NCBI GenBank assembly: GCA_002311665.1
Contig: DBYX01000019.1
Location: forward strand, 62,001 to 126,000
From: Lachnoclostridium sp. UBA1175
Lineage (GTDB): Bacteria > Bacillota > Clostridia > Lachnospirales > Lachnospiraceae
Reading direction: 5' to 3'
Length of the DNA: 64,000 nt
Part shown: positions 23,823 through 31,994 of the stretch, one piece after another
Layout of the letters: each line of letters starts with the position of its first letter
Position numbering within the stretch: the first letter of the stretch is position 1
Made by a program: the position numbers and the translations under genes
The notes under the pieces: model-generated
Seen by the model: the letters and a program-made list of their open reading frames with translations, nothing else
What the model was told of the DNA's origin: nothing
Databases searched by the model: none

Positions 23823-24872
23823 TCAGTGTGTTCCGCCGCACACATCGTACACGGTGTTGAACACATCCTCCGGGATCCGGACAAAACAGCCTTCATAGCC
23901 GACATAGCCGCCGTCGATCAGCCGCAGTTCCACGACGATACCGTCCTCAAGCGTCAGGAACAGATGCGCCTGGTTCGGCGTGTCATAGATGGAGCTTTCG
24001 GGTTTGTCCGCGTAAAATGACCCCTTCTCCGGCTGCGCATCGACAAACCACCCGAAGTTCACCGCGTCGAGAAATGCTTCCCACACCTCCTTCGGGATCG
24101 CTGCATAGTGAACGTTGCCCAGGCTGTTGTTCCAGTCGTCGTGCACCTGGTAACGGATCGCGGTCACGCGGCCCGGAAGCCGCAGCCGGTCCTCGAACAG
24201 CTCGCTTCCCCAAAAAAGACGAATCCCGTTGAGCCGGTCATACAGATCGATCTTCCCCTGCTGATACTCATCCCTGACACAGATGCGAAAATCCGGATCA
24301 TAGCCCTTGACCGTATAAACATCTCCCCACACGGTAGCTGCCAGTTCTTTCTCATAATCTTTCTTCGTCGACCACTCGTCGATCGTCCCCGTGGCACGCC
24401 CGAGGTACTCTCCGACCATCTCCTCCCGCAGGGAAGAACCCTCCCCCGAGTTGACGCCGGACATTTTGTATACGTGCCCACGGTACACCACCAGCGGGAC
24501 CATATCGGCCGACGCTCCTCCGCCGACACCGGGAACCGGGATTGCCGGGATTGTGATCCCGTTCGGCACTTCGCCGCTCACGACGCCGGTAAGCGGGATC
24601 GTAGGGCTCGGAAGCCCGCTCTGCTCTTCGCCGTTCCCTCTCCTGCCTGTAAGCTTTCCGACAGGCCCGACCGCAACTCCGATCGCAAGGATCACCGCAA
24701 CGCAGGCCGCAGCCGCCGCCATTCTTCTCCAAAAGCCTTTCTCGGCTCCGGTCTCTCTCCTGCCCGCGGCAACTTCGCGGTTCCGCTCGAGGATCGCCGC
24801 AAGCATGCGCTCCTCGGCTTCCCCGTCCGGTCCGACCGCGCTCCAGGAAGCCACTATCTTATCATTCTTCAT
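23823..24872 (-). CDS. Membrane protein co-encoded with an ECF sigma factor, probable anti-sigma factor
   Basis: This 349-residue protein has a cytoplasmic N-terminal region of about 50 residues, a single membrane helix (about 51-70), a Pro/Gly-rich linker and a C-terminal extracytoplasmic domain of about 230 residues with no family I recognise. Its start overlaps the end of the sigma factor gene by 11 bases, the standard layout of sigma/anti-sigma pairs. The cytoplasmic part would hold the sigma factor and the outer domain would sense the signal. No zinc-binding HxxxCxxC motif is seen. Confidence 0.75.
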   Translation of the reverse strand: MKNDKIVASWSAVGPDGEAEERMLAAILERNREVAAGRRETGAEKGFWRRMAAAAACVAVILAIGVAVGPVGKLTGRRGNGEEQSGLPSPTIPLTGVVSGEVPNGITIPAIPVPGVGGGASADMVPLVVYRGHVYKMSGVNSGEGSSLREEMVGEYLGRATGTIDEWSTKKDYEKELAATVWGDVYTVKGYDPDFRICVRDEYQQGKIDLYDRLNGIRLFWGSELFEDRLRLPGRVTAIRYQVHDDWNNSLGNVHYAAIPKEVWEAFLDAVNFGWFVDAQPEKGSFYADKPESSIYDTPNQAHLFLTLEDGIVVELRLIDGGYVGYEGCFVRIPEDVFNTVYDVCGGTH

Positions 24873-25368
24873 CGAAATCGTCTCCTAATCTTTCTCTGAG
24901 GATCCCCCGTGCCTCGTGCAACCAGTTTCGAACCGTCGACTGCGGCTTCTTCAAAACCCCCGCGATCTCCGCGCCGCTGTACCCCTCATAATAGTACAGG
25001 TACACCGCGGTTTTGTATTTCTCGGGAAGCCTCATCACCTCGTCAAGAATGAAATCATTTTCCGCGACATCGCGCCCCTCCGTCCCCGCAAGGTCGCGGT
25101 GATCGTCGATGTCCTCGCGTCTCCGCCACCAATGCTTCAGCATATTCTTGCATATGTTGGTCGCCGTCCGTATGAGCCACGCCTTCTCGTGCTCCTCGCT
25201 CTCGAAGGCCGGGCCCTTCTCGATCAGCCGGAAAAATGTATCCTGAACCGCATCCTCAGTATCAGCAGGATTTTTCATACAAGCAAAACAGACACGGTAC
25301 ACTGTTTTGACCTGACGGGTGTAGATCGCCGCAATCTCTTTGTCCGTACGCAACAAAGATCTCGACAT
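24862..25368 (-). CDS. ECF-type RNA polymerase sigma factor
   Basis: This 168-residue sigma-70 family protein has region 2 (about residues 12-80, with CMKNPADTEDAVQDTFFRL and KAWLIRTATNICKN) and region 4 (about 110-162, with LPEKYKTAVYLYYYEG and the helix-turn-helix SGAEIAGVLKKPQSTVRNWL). It lacks regions 1 and 3, as ECF factors do. The downstream overlapping gene is the probable membrane-bound antagonist. The ATG follows GGAGAGGTG. An envelope stress role is typical for such pairs; the inducing signal is unknown. Confidence 0.95.
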   Translation of the reverse strand: MSRSLLRTDKEIAAIYTRQVKTVYRVCFACMKNPADTEDAVQDTFFRLIEKGPAFESEEHEKAWLIRTATNICKNMLKHWWRRREDIDDHRDLAGTEGRDVAENDFILDEVMRLPEKYKTAVYLYYYEGYSGAEIAGVLKKPQSTVRNWLHEARGILRERLGDDFDEE

Positions 25369-25439
25369 ATCACCTCTCCTCCTTTCACTGCTAATACAAT
25401 CGGGGACACCGAAATGTCGGAAAATTTTCTCCCCTTCTC

Positions 25440-25470
25440 AAAAAAGGTGTGACCTAAGCCACACCTTTTC
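25440..25470. terminator. Terminator after the LCAT-like gene
   Basis: AAAAGGTGTG and CACACCTTTT form a stem with A and T tracts on the two sides. It lies directly after the stop at 25479 of the minus-strand gene and upstream of the sigma factor gene. Confidence 0.85.
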
Positions 25471-25478
25471 ACCTTATC

Positions 25479-27305
25479 TTATTCCGCAAGGCCCCGGATC
25501 GCCTCCGCAACCCCGTCGACCACGGCCTGATCCTCGCAGAGCCACAGGTGCCGTGACGGCGCCCCCGTGACCTCCGGCGGTTCGTCGCCTCCGATCCCGG
25601 CCCTGCACTCGTCGCGCGTCGCGATGCCGTCGCCGTCCGTCGTGTTGCCGAAGGACAGCTTGCCGCCGGACACCTTCGCCGATGTCGCCGTGTCGTAGCC
25701 CGTGCCGCCGAACACCGCCGTCGGCACCATGTCGAACACGCTCCTGCCGTCGATGTACAGCTTCGCGGTCACCTTCGCCGCGTCACTTGCGAGCGAACGG
25801 TTGAACGAGGTGCACGATTCCGCGCACGCGGACGTGAACTGGCTGTAGCTCGTGCAGTTGCCGACCGCACCGAGCTGTTCCACGGCGTATGCCGAGGGCA
25901 GCATCTCATAGACGCTCGGCAGCGTGCACACGATCTTCCGGATCGCGCTGTTCTCCATCGACCCGAACGATCCCAGGCCGAGGACGTTGCCGAACTTGTC
26001 CTGCGCCCAGGCCTGCGCGAGTCCCGCCGTGCCGTTGACCGGCACGCCGACCATGCACATCAGCGCCGTGTGCTCTCGAAGCTTCTCGCTCGACGCGAGC
26101 GCCTGCCCGCACACCAGCCCGCCGAAGCTGTGCGTCACGAATATCACATTGTCATAGTTCTTCCCGTCGAGGTACCGCGCCAGCTCGCGGCCCGTCGTGC
26201 CGCTCGACTTCCGCCAGTCGTACGCGTAAAATTCCACCGTGTAGTCCTTGCCGAACTTCGTGACGAGCATCTGGTACATCTTCCGGTACAGGTTGAGCGC
26301 ACCGAAGGAGTTGTTGTACGCGGTGATCCCGTCGCCCGAGGACGGCGAGCCCAGGTCCATAAACTTCGACAGCGCGGACAGATTGACGCCGTTCGACAAC
26401 TGGTCGAGCAGCGACTCGCACCATATCTTATCGCCGCTCTTATTTTTCAACTCCGAGCCCATAAAGCCCGGAACGATCACGATCACATCGTTGCTCACGC
26501 GCAGTGTTGCCGTCAACCGCTGCCCCGTGTAGCGGTGTCTCGCGGAAAATGTCGCCTCCCCCGCGCCGTTGACCTTGATGACGCCCGTCGACGAGACGGA
26601 CATCACATCCGTGCGGTCCAGCGAGAATGTGAAATCCCCGGGACGCGAAAACGGTCCCCACGAGAAGCCGAAAAGCTCGCAGAACGGAACCGTCGCGGAC
26701 TTGGTGACGGCCTTCTCGATCTCCTTCTCCGCGACGCTCAGCTCGCGCACCGCGGATGTCTCGCCCGTGCCGTAGCAGGTCGTCCTGACGAGAAGCCACA
26801 GAGACGTGTCGCCGTCGGCGATCTGCTCCGCCTCCTCCTGCGATCTGAGCGCCGGCTCCAAGCCGTATGTGACGAGCTGGTGGCCGTTTGCCACGTTGAC
26901 GATCCGCGCTCCGCCGGGCCCCGGGAGCACGCGCCACAGCCCGCTTGCCGGTATCGTTCCGGTGTTCCGCTCGGCCGTCAGCTGTTCCGCGTAGCCGTAC
27001 GTCAGATACACGTCGGTCGCGCAGTCCGGGTGAATCGAGTAGCAGTTCGCACCGCGCCGCTCGAAGCGGAACCGCGTGCAGTCCTTCTTCTCGCTCAGCC
27101 TTCCGTCCGAGAGGCGCAGCACCAGGCTTCCCTCGCCGAAGGTCAGGTTCACGCCGAGCTTCACACCCGTGACATAGTACGTCCCCTCGCCGTCGAAGAG
27201 ATACTCCGAGTCGGATCCAGCGGCGGCGCCGCCCAGCGATGCGAACAACGCCAGGATCACGCACGCGAGCGCGGAACATGCGATTTTCCACAGATTTCTC
27301 ATCAT
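25479..27305 (-). CDS. Secreted LCAT-like acyltransferase/lipase with beta-trefoil and Ig-like domains
   Basis: This 608-residue exported protein has a signal peptide (1-30) and a beta-trefoil-like N-terminal region (about 36-175; YLTYGYAEQLTAE, repeated W/L pattern). A bacterial Ig-like domain follows (about 205-272; VSSTGVIKVNGAGEATFSA), and then an alpha/beta hydrolase resembling lecithin:cholesterol acyltransferases. The hydrolase begins VIVIVPGFMGS (oxyanion region near 279-284), contains YDWRKS, and has the nucleophile motif THSFGG with Ser-393. A GDGIATRDE segment and a late His (SRHLWL) may complete the triad. It may act on host or microbial lipids. It is transcribed alone, followed by a strong terminator. 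Confidence 0.82.
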   Translation of the reverse strand: MMRNLWKIACSALACVILALFASLGGAAAGSDSEYLFDGEGTYYVTGVKLGVNLTFGEGSLVLRLSDGRLSEKKDCTRFRFERRGANCYSIHPDCATDVYLTYGYAEQLTAERNTGTIPASGLWRVLPGPGGARIVNVANGHQLVTYGLEPALRSQEEAEQIADGDTSLWLLVRTTCYGTGETSAVRELSVAEKEIEKAVTKSATVPFCELFGFSWGPFSRPGDFTFSLDRTDVMSVSSTGVIKVNGAGEATFSARHRYTGQRLTATLRVSNDVIVIVPGFMGSELKNKSGDKIWCESLLDQLSNGVNLSALSKFMDLGSPSSGDGITAYNNSFGALNLYRKMYQMLVTKFGKDYTVEFYAYDWRKSSGTTGRELARYLDGKNYDNVIFVTHSFGGLVCGQALASSEKLREHTALMCMVGVPVNGTAGLAQAWAQDKFGNVLGLGSFGSMENSAIRKIVCTLPSVYEMLPSAYAVEQLGAVGNCTSYSQFTSACAESCTSFNRSLASDAAKVTAKLYIDGRSVFDMVPTAVFGGTGYDTATSAKVSGGKLSFGNTTDGDGIATRDECRAGIGGDEPPEVTGAPSRHLWLCEDQAVVDGVAEAIRGLAE

Positions 27306-27408
27306 ACCTGTCGACTCCTTTGCGGGGACGGGTGTGCCTTGGTTGCCTATGCCTCTATGATATCACCTCTTGCGGGCGCATACAACCCACAAGTCGGCAA
27401 ATCCTTCA

Positions 27409-27437
27409 TTGACGAAAAAGCAGCCTTGTTATACAAT
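27409..27437 (+). promoter_or_regulatory. Promoter of aspS
   Basis: TTGACG (27409-27414) and TACAAT (27432-27437) are 17 bases apart, 65 bases before the start codon. Confidence 0.75.
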
Positions 27438-27502
27438 AAGTGGCAGATTCCGGATGCGGTCCGCGCGTTCGCCGGCTGGTCCGATGAAAAAGGAGTATCA
27501 CT

Positions 27503-28864
27503 ATGGAAAGAACATACATCCGCGATGTGGCATCGAAGGCCGAGCAGGAAGTGCTCGTGCGCGGTTTCACCGAGAACTTCCGCGACGGTAAATCGATGGC
27601 CTTCCTCGTAATAAAGGATATCACCGGCAAGGTGCAGGTGACGATTGAGAAGGAGCTTCACCCTGAGTGGGCCGACACGCTCGCACTGATCACGCAGGAC
27701 ACGGTCGTTTCCGTAACCGGTATCGTCAAGCTGAGCGAGTTCGTCAAACTGAACGGCATCGAGATCCTTCCGACCTCGATCACCGTCGATTCCGTTGCGG
27801 CACCGCTGCCGATCGCGCGCGAGTACATCCCCGCGACGAAGAAGAAGGCTGCCGTTGAGAAGTCCTCGATCGACCAGCGCATCGACTACCGCTGGATCGA
27901 CCTCCGCACGGACGCGAACCAGCTGATGTTCAAGGCACAGACCGCCCTAGTGCGCGCGCTCCGCGACTTCGCTCTCGACCGCGACTTCATCGAGGTTCAC
28001 ACGCCGAAGCTGATCGGCGCAGCCTCCGAGTCCGGCGCCGATGTGTTCCGGCTTGATTATTTTCCGAGTTATAACCTGCCGAACGCTTACCTCGCGCAGA
28101 GCCCGCAGTTCTACAAGCAGATGGCGATGGCGAGCGGCTTCGAGCGCTACTTCGAGGTAGGTCCCGTGTTCCGCGCCGAGAAATCGTTCACGAGCAAGCA
28201 CGCGACCGAGTTCACCTGCTTCGATATCGAGTTCAGCTACATCAACTCCTTCGAGGACGTTATGAAGTTTGAGGAGGAGCTCCTCACGAACGCCCTCGCG
28301 AAGGTGAAGGCGCAGTACGGCGACAAGATCAAGGAGACATTTTCCACGGAGGAGTTCGACGCGGAGATCATCGTTCCGACGACGCCGTTCCCGCGCGTGA
28401 AGCTCGCCGACCTGTACGACGCACTCGAGAAGGAGTACGGTTACACCGTTCCCGATGAGGAGAAGGGCGACCTCACGACCGAAGCCGAGCACCTCAGCTA
28501 CGACTGGGTGAAGAAGCACTACAACCACGAGTTTTTGTTCATCACGGACTACAGCGCAGAGAAGCGCGCGTTCTACCATATGCGCGACGAGAACGGCATT
28601 CCGCAGGGCTACGACCTGATCTGGCGCGGTGTGGAGATCACGACCGGCGCACAGCGCGAGCACCGCTACGAGGTTCTGAAGAAACAGGCGGAGGAGAAGG
28701 GACTCGGCAACGATGTCCAGTTCTACCTCGAGTTCTTCAAGTACGGCTGCCCGCCGCACGGCGGCTTCGGCATCGGTGTCGACCGTCTCACGATGCTTCT
28801 CCTCGGACTTCCGATCAAGGAGGCTATGTTCCTCTTCCGCGGTCCGTCGAGACTGACGCCGTAA
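27503..28864 (+). CDS. aspS: Aspartyl-tRNA synthetase, archaeal/eukaryotic type
   Basis: This 453-residue class II synthetase has an N-terminal OB-fold anticodon domain (about 1-105) and a catalytic domain with motif 2 (FRAEKSFTSKHATEFTCFDIE) and motif 3 (GFGIGVDRLTMLLLGL). The segment AQSPQFYKQMAMASGFERYFEVGPVFRAE is characteristic of the shorter archaeal AspRS. AsnRS would show different residues here, and bacterial AspRS is about 590 residues with an inserted GAD domain. Such enzymes are often non-discriminating and also charge tRNA-Asn, which then needs the GatCAB amidotransferase; that property cannot be read with certainty. A clear ribosome binding site (AAAGGAG) precedes the ATG. Confidence 0.9.
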   Translation: MERTYIRDVASKAEQEVLVRGFTENFRDGKSMAFLVIKDITGKVQVTIEKELHPEWADTLALITQDTVVSVTGIVKLSEFVKLNGIEILPTSITVDSVAAPLPIAREYIPATKKKAAVEKSSIDQRIDYRWIDLRTDANQLMFKAQTALVRALRDFALDRDFIEVHTPKLIGAASESGADVFRLDYFPSYNLPNAYLAQSPQFYKQMAMASGFERYFEVGPVFRAEKSFTSKHATEFTCFDIEFSYINSFEDVMKFEEELLTNALAKVKAQYGDKIKETFSTEEFDAEIIVPTTPFPRVKLADLYDALEKEYGYTVPDEEKGDLTTEAEHLSYDWVKKHYNHEFLFITDYSAEKRAFYHMRDENGIPQGYDLIWRGVEITTGAQREHRYEVLKKQAEEKGLGNDVQFYLEFFKYGCPPHGGFGIGVDRLTMLLLGLPIKEAMFLFRGPSRLTP

Positions 28865-28907
28865 CCACCCGAACAAGCCCGCGACCGACAATCGATCGAA
28901 GACAATG

Positions 28908-28942
28908 CAAAGCCGCCCGGTTTCCCGGACGGCTTTGTTTTT
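28908..28942 (+). terminator. Terminator of aspS
   Basis: CAAAGCCGCCCGG and CCGGACGGCTTTG pair almost fully, followed by TTTTT. Confidence 0.9.
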
Positions 28943-28980
28943 ACGGAATATGATATTTTCACATAAGGAGTCTGTTATTC

Positions 28981-30819
28981 TCAAGGTTCCGGGAACGGAA
29001 ATCCCGCGTACATCTTCATGTGGCGAAGGATCACCGCCGGATCGGACGCCTCCAGACGGGCGTCGTATTGATACACATTCCAGTCGCGAATCAGCACTTT
29101 CGGGAGCCGGTCGACCACATCCTGCGGAAACTTACCGTCCGGAACTTCATAGCCGCGGCCGCTGCCCCATCGGAACTGCACCTCGTCCCACATCCAGACC
29201 ACCATTCCCCCCTCGGGCATTGTCACACTTACGATATACGGTGCCAGCGCTCTCGCCGCTTCTCCCGCTTCTTTCTCCGTCATCGCGGGCACCCCATACT
29301 GCCGCAGTCCGCGAAAAATCTCGGTCAGCAGTCCCTCATAGGAGACGTCAAACAACTCCTCCTCCGGGATCAGCTCACCGTTTCGGAACCAGAGCGTCCG
29401 ATATGTGTACCCTGCTTCACTTTTGTAATCACCGATTTCCCAGGTAGCGGACAAATATCCGTTCGGATAGAGACTGATCCGGGACAGCCCCGCCGCAATG
29501 CGGTTGTCCTTACAATACCGCCCTCCGTCCCAGGCCATCTCCGCGCAGAAACCGCCGAGTTCGACGACGCGCTCTCCCGTAAGGAACGCGCACGCCTCCT
29601 TCACATCCTCGGCATTCATCGTGAGGTTATTGATAAACGGCAGTGCATCAAGCTCCCCGGACACATCCACCGTGATCCCGTCGGTTCCTTCCGGGCTGAT
29701 CCGTGTGCTGCCGTACTTCTCAGTGTCGGAATCCATATATATGTTGGCGAGCGGAGTCACTTTCCAGTTTTCCGTACCGAGGAAGATATCCCCCATCTCT
29801 CCGACTGTGGGCCAGAATTGATAATCAAACCAAACCAGTCCATCCTCCCCTTCGAACAGGTTCGGAAAAACGATACCGTCTATATAGGCGCTTTCTTGCA
29901 CATAGAAATTCTCGGTTCCGTTAAGCTTCGGAAGTATCTTGCCTGCGTCATACTCCTTTTCGGCATCATAGTCGTCCATATACCCGTAGATCTCGCCGTT
30001 CGCATGATATTCTTCGTCAAAAAAGAAGAACTCGTATGTATAATACTCCTCCAGCCTCTGCTTAAGTAACGCAAGGCAATCCGTGCCTTCCGGATAGATA
30101 TCCGACACCCGGAGTTCATTGCCCGTCACCAGGTTGAAGGTCAGTCCCTTTCGCTCCACGCACTCGTAGTCGGACCATTTACGTTTAGAGACGACGATGA
30201 GGGACACGATCCCGTCCCGGTTGTACTCATAATAGGCTCTCACATAGACCTCCGGCCGCCCCTTCTCCCGCATCACCTGCAGGATTCCGGAAACGTCGGG
30301 GACATAACACGGGTCCGCGACGGCCCGCACGACCTCGTCGATCCTCGCGTTGATCCTGTCCTGTACCGCGTTGTTCTTAAGTCCGCTGATGTGCACCGAA
30401 CTGATCTGTGTTGACTCATCCGCCGCAAGGCCGGTCCACGGATCGACATCCTGAAAATCCAGCGGATTCAACCCCCCGCGGATGCCGTACGCGCTGCTCT
30501 TCGGCGCCGTGCCCATAGCCCCGGACGCCGGCGTTGCGAGTACCTTTCGGAGCTCGCGGTTGATCGACAGTGCCTCCGCGGAACCGATCTCCGGGATCGG
30601 TGTCGGTGTCAGTGCTTCGATCGGTGTGACAGACGGCGTGGCCGGTGCATCGGTCGGTGCAACAGACGGTGTGGGAGGCTGCCCTGTCGGCGTCACCTCC
30701 CCGGAGACTACCGGCGTGACGGTCGCAGCGGGGGGCGTGTTCTTCCCTCCGCGGGTACACGCGACGAGTGCCAGTGCACAACAGAACATAAGACACAACA
30801 ATGCTTTCCTTCGTTTCAT
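28981..30819 (-). CDS. Lipoprotein with DUF3298-like domain
   Basis: This protein of about 612 residues has a lipobox (LALVAC) near residue 21. A Pro/Thr/Ser linker of about 60 residues follows, with repeated VTPT and SVAPTDAP units. A region resembling the DUF3298 fold comes next (about 130-270: INARIDEVVRAV, YYEYNRDGIVSLIV, LTFNLVTGNELRVSDIYPEG). This fold is also found in RsiV-type proteins and peptidoglycan-linked lipoproteins. The C-terminal half has no recognised family. The order of segments matches the lipoprotein at 31995-34019, so the two are paralogues. The start at 30819 places the signal peptide at the N-terminus and follows a G-rich site. It is last in the lipoprotein island. 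Confidence 0.78.
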   Translation of the reverse strand: MKRRKALLCLMFCCALALVACTRGGKNTPPAATVTPVVSGEVTPTGQPPTPSVAPTDAPATPSVTPIEALTPTPIPEIGSAEALSINRELRKVLATPASGAMGTAPKSSAYGIRGGLNPLDFQDVDPWTGLAADESTQISSVHISGLKNNAVQDRINARIDEVVRAVADPCYVPDVSGILQVMREKGRPEVYVRAYYEYNRDGIVSLIVVSKRKWSDYECVERKGLTFNLVTGNELRVSDIYPEGTDCLALLKQRLEEYYTYEFFFFDEEYHANGEIYGYMDDYDAEKEYDAGKILPKLNGTENFYVQESAYIDGIVFPNLFEGEDGLVWFDYQFWPTVGEMGDIFLGTENWKVTPLANIYMDSDTEKYGSTRISPEGTDGITVDVSGELDALPFINNLTMNAEDVKEACAFLTGERVVELGGFCAEMAWDGGRYCKDNRIAAGLSRISLYPNGYLSATWEIGDYKSEAGYTYRTLWFRNGELIPEEELFDVSYEGLLTEIFRGLRQYGVPAMTEKEAGEAARALAPYIVSVTMPEGGMVVWMWDEVQFRWGSGRGYEVPDGKFPQDVVDRLPKVLIRDWNVYQYDARLEASDPAVILRHMKMYAGFPFPEP

Positions 30820-30895
30820 AAAGTTATCCCCTGAAAAAAGCGGCCGCAGGTTTGCTCTGTTACATTGGGCTTCCCTGCAGCCGCACATTCATCTC

Positions 30896-31957
30896 TTACT
30901 GCATATCGTACGGAACATAGCCGTTCTCACGCGCGATGCGCGCACCGTTCTCGCCCTGCACCCACGCGATGATATCGCGCACGATGCTGTCCTCGGGAAG
31001 GTCTTTTCTCGTCACGATCTGCGAGAAATTGAGGAACGGATACTGACCCTTCGAGATCGTCTCGTCGCTCGGGATCACGCCGTCGATGCCGAGAAGCTTG
31101 ATCTGGTCGCTCGTGTGCATATTCACAACATAATAGTAATACGAGAACGAGATCGCGCCCTTGCCGTTGTCGTAGTCAACCACGCGGTCGATCGCGCCGC
31201 CCATATCGGAAACCTGGTACTCCAGGATCGGCTCCATCACCTGGTCCTTCGGAAGCACGTAGCGGTACAGACCGGTCTGGCTTCCCGAACCCTCGTTTCT
31301 CTGGAACAGAACGATCGGCTCGTCGTCGCCGCCGACTTCCTTCCAGTTCTTGATCTTGCCGCTCACGATTCCCTTGAGCTGCTCCTGCGTGATGCTGTCA
31401 ACCGGGTTGTCCTTGTTTACGAAGAAGACGAAACCGCCGCTCAGGATCGTGTGATAATCGAACTCCACGCCGGCTGCCTTCGCCGTCGCCACCTGCTCGT
31501 CGGAAGGAAGCGCGCAGAAGATCATATCGGATTTGCCCTCGGTGAGATTCTGGTATGCGCCGGGCGTGTTGTTGCACGGCAGGAACAGTTTTGCGTCATC
31601 AACGCTCATGCCGAGAAGCTCTGCAAACACCGCGTCATAGAAAGGCTCGAGAGCAAGCGCGCCGTCAACGACCGGAAGCGTGTCAACCGTGAGCGTCTTG
31701 CCGCTCGGAAGCACGGCGCTCTTCGGCGCCTCCGTAGGCGTCGCGGTCGGCTCTGCGGTCGGCTCTGCGGTCGGCTCTGCGGTCGGCTCGACAGTCGGTG
31801 TCGCCGTAGGCTCTGCGGTCGGCTCGACAGTCGGCGTTACCTCCTCGGCCTTCGCCGTCGGAGTCACATCATTGTTCGTTCCGTTCTTGCCGCATGCGCA
31901 GCAGGCGCACACGATCGCGATCAACAGACTTACCAGGATCATACTTTTGATTTTCAT
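30896..31957 (-). CDS. PstS-like substrate-binding lipoprotein
   Basis: This 353-residue lipoprotein has its lipobox at about residues 19-22 (CCAC) and an unusually long Thr/Pro/Glu linker built of EPTAEPTA repeats (about 30-78). A type 2 periplasmic-binding fold of the phosphate-binding PBP-like family follows: VDGALALEPFYDAVFAEL, CNNTPGAYQNLTEGKSDMIF, GFVFFVNKDNPVDSITQEQLKGI, and the anion-site signature FQRNEGSGSQTG. The linker is encoded by near-perfect repeats of GGCTCTGCGGTC around 31736-31830. No transporter genes are adjacent, so it may sense or scavenge phosphate-like ligands rather than feed a dedicated permease. Confidence 0.88.
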   Translation of the reverse strand: MKIKSMILVSLLIAIVCACCACGKNGTNNDVTPTAKAEEVTPTVEPTAEPTATPTVEPTAEPTAEPTAEPTATPTEAPKSAVLPSGKTLTVDTLPVVDGALALEPFYDAVFAELLGMSVDDAKLFLPCNNTPGAYQNLTEGKSDMIFCALPSDEQVATAKAAGVEFDYHTILSGGFVFFVNKDNPVDSITQEQLKGIVSGKIKNWKEVGGDDEPIVLFQRNEGSGSQTGLYRYVLPKDQVMEPILEYQVSDMGGAIDRVVDYDNGKGAISFSYYYYVVNMHTSDQIKLLGIDGVIPSDETISKGQYPFLNFSQIVTRKDLPEDSIVRDIIAWVQGENGARIARENGYVPYDMQ

Positions 31958-31994
31958 TGTTTGTTACCTCGTTTCTCTCACATTTTCCGTAATG

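Noticed and set aside
27503..28864. Possible asparaginyl-tRNA synthetase
   Set aside because: The segment around motif 2 follows archaeal AspRS rather than AsnRS signatures.
31736..31840. Regularly spaced repeats that might suggest a CRISPR or minisatellite array
   Set aside because: They are in frame and code for EPTAEPTA linker residues of the PstS-like lipoprotein; there are no unique spacers.
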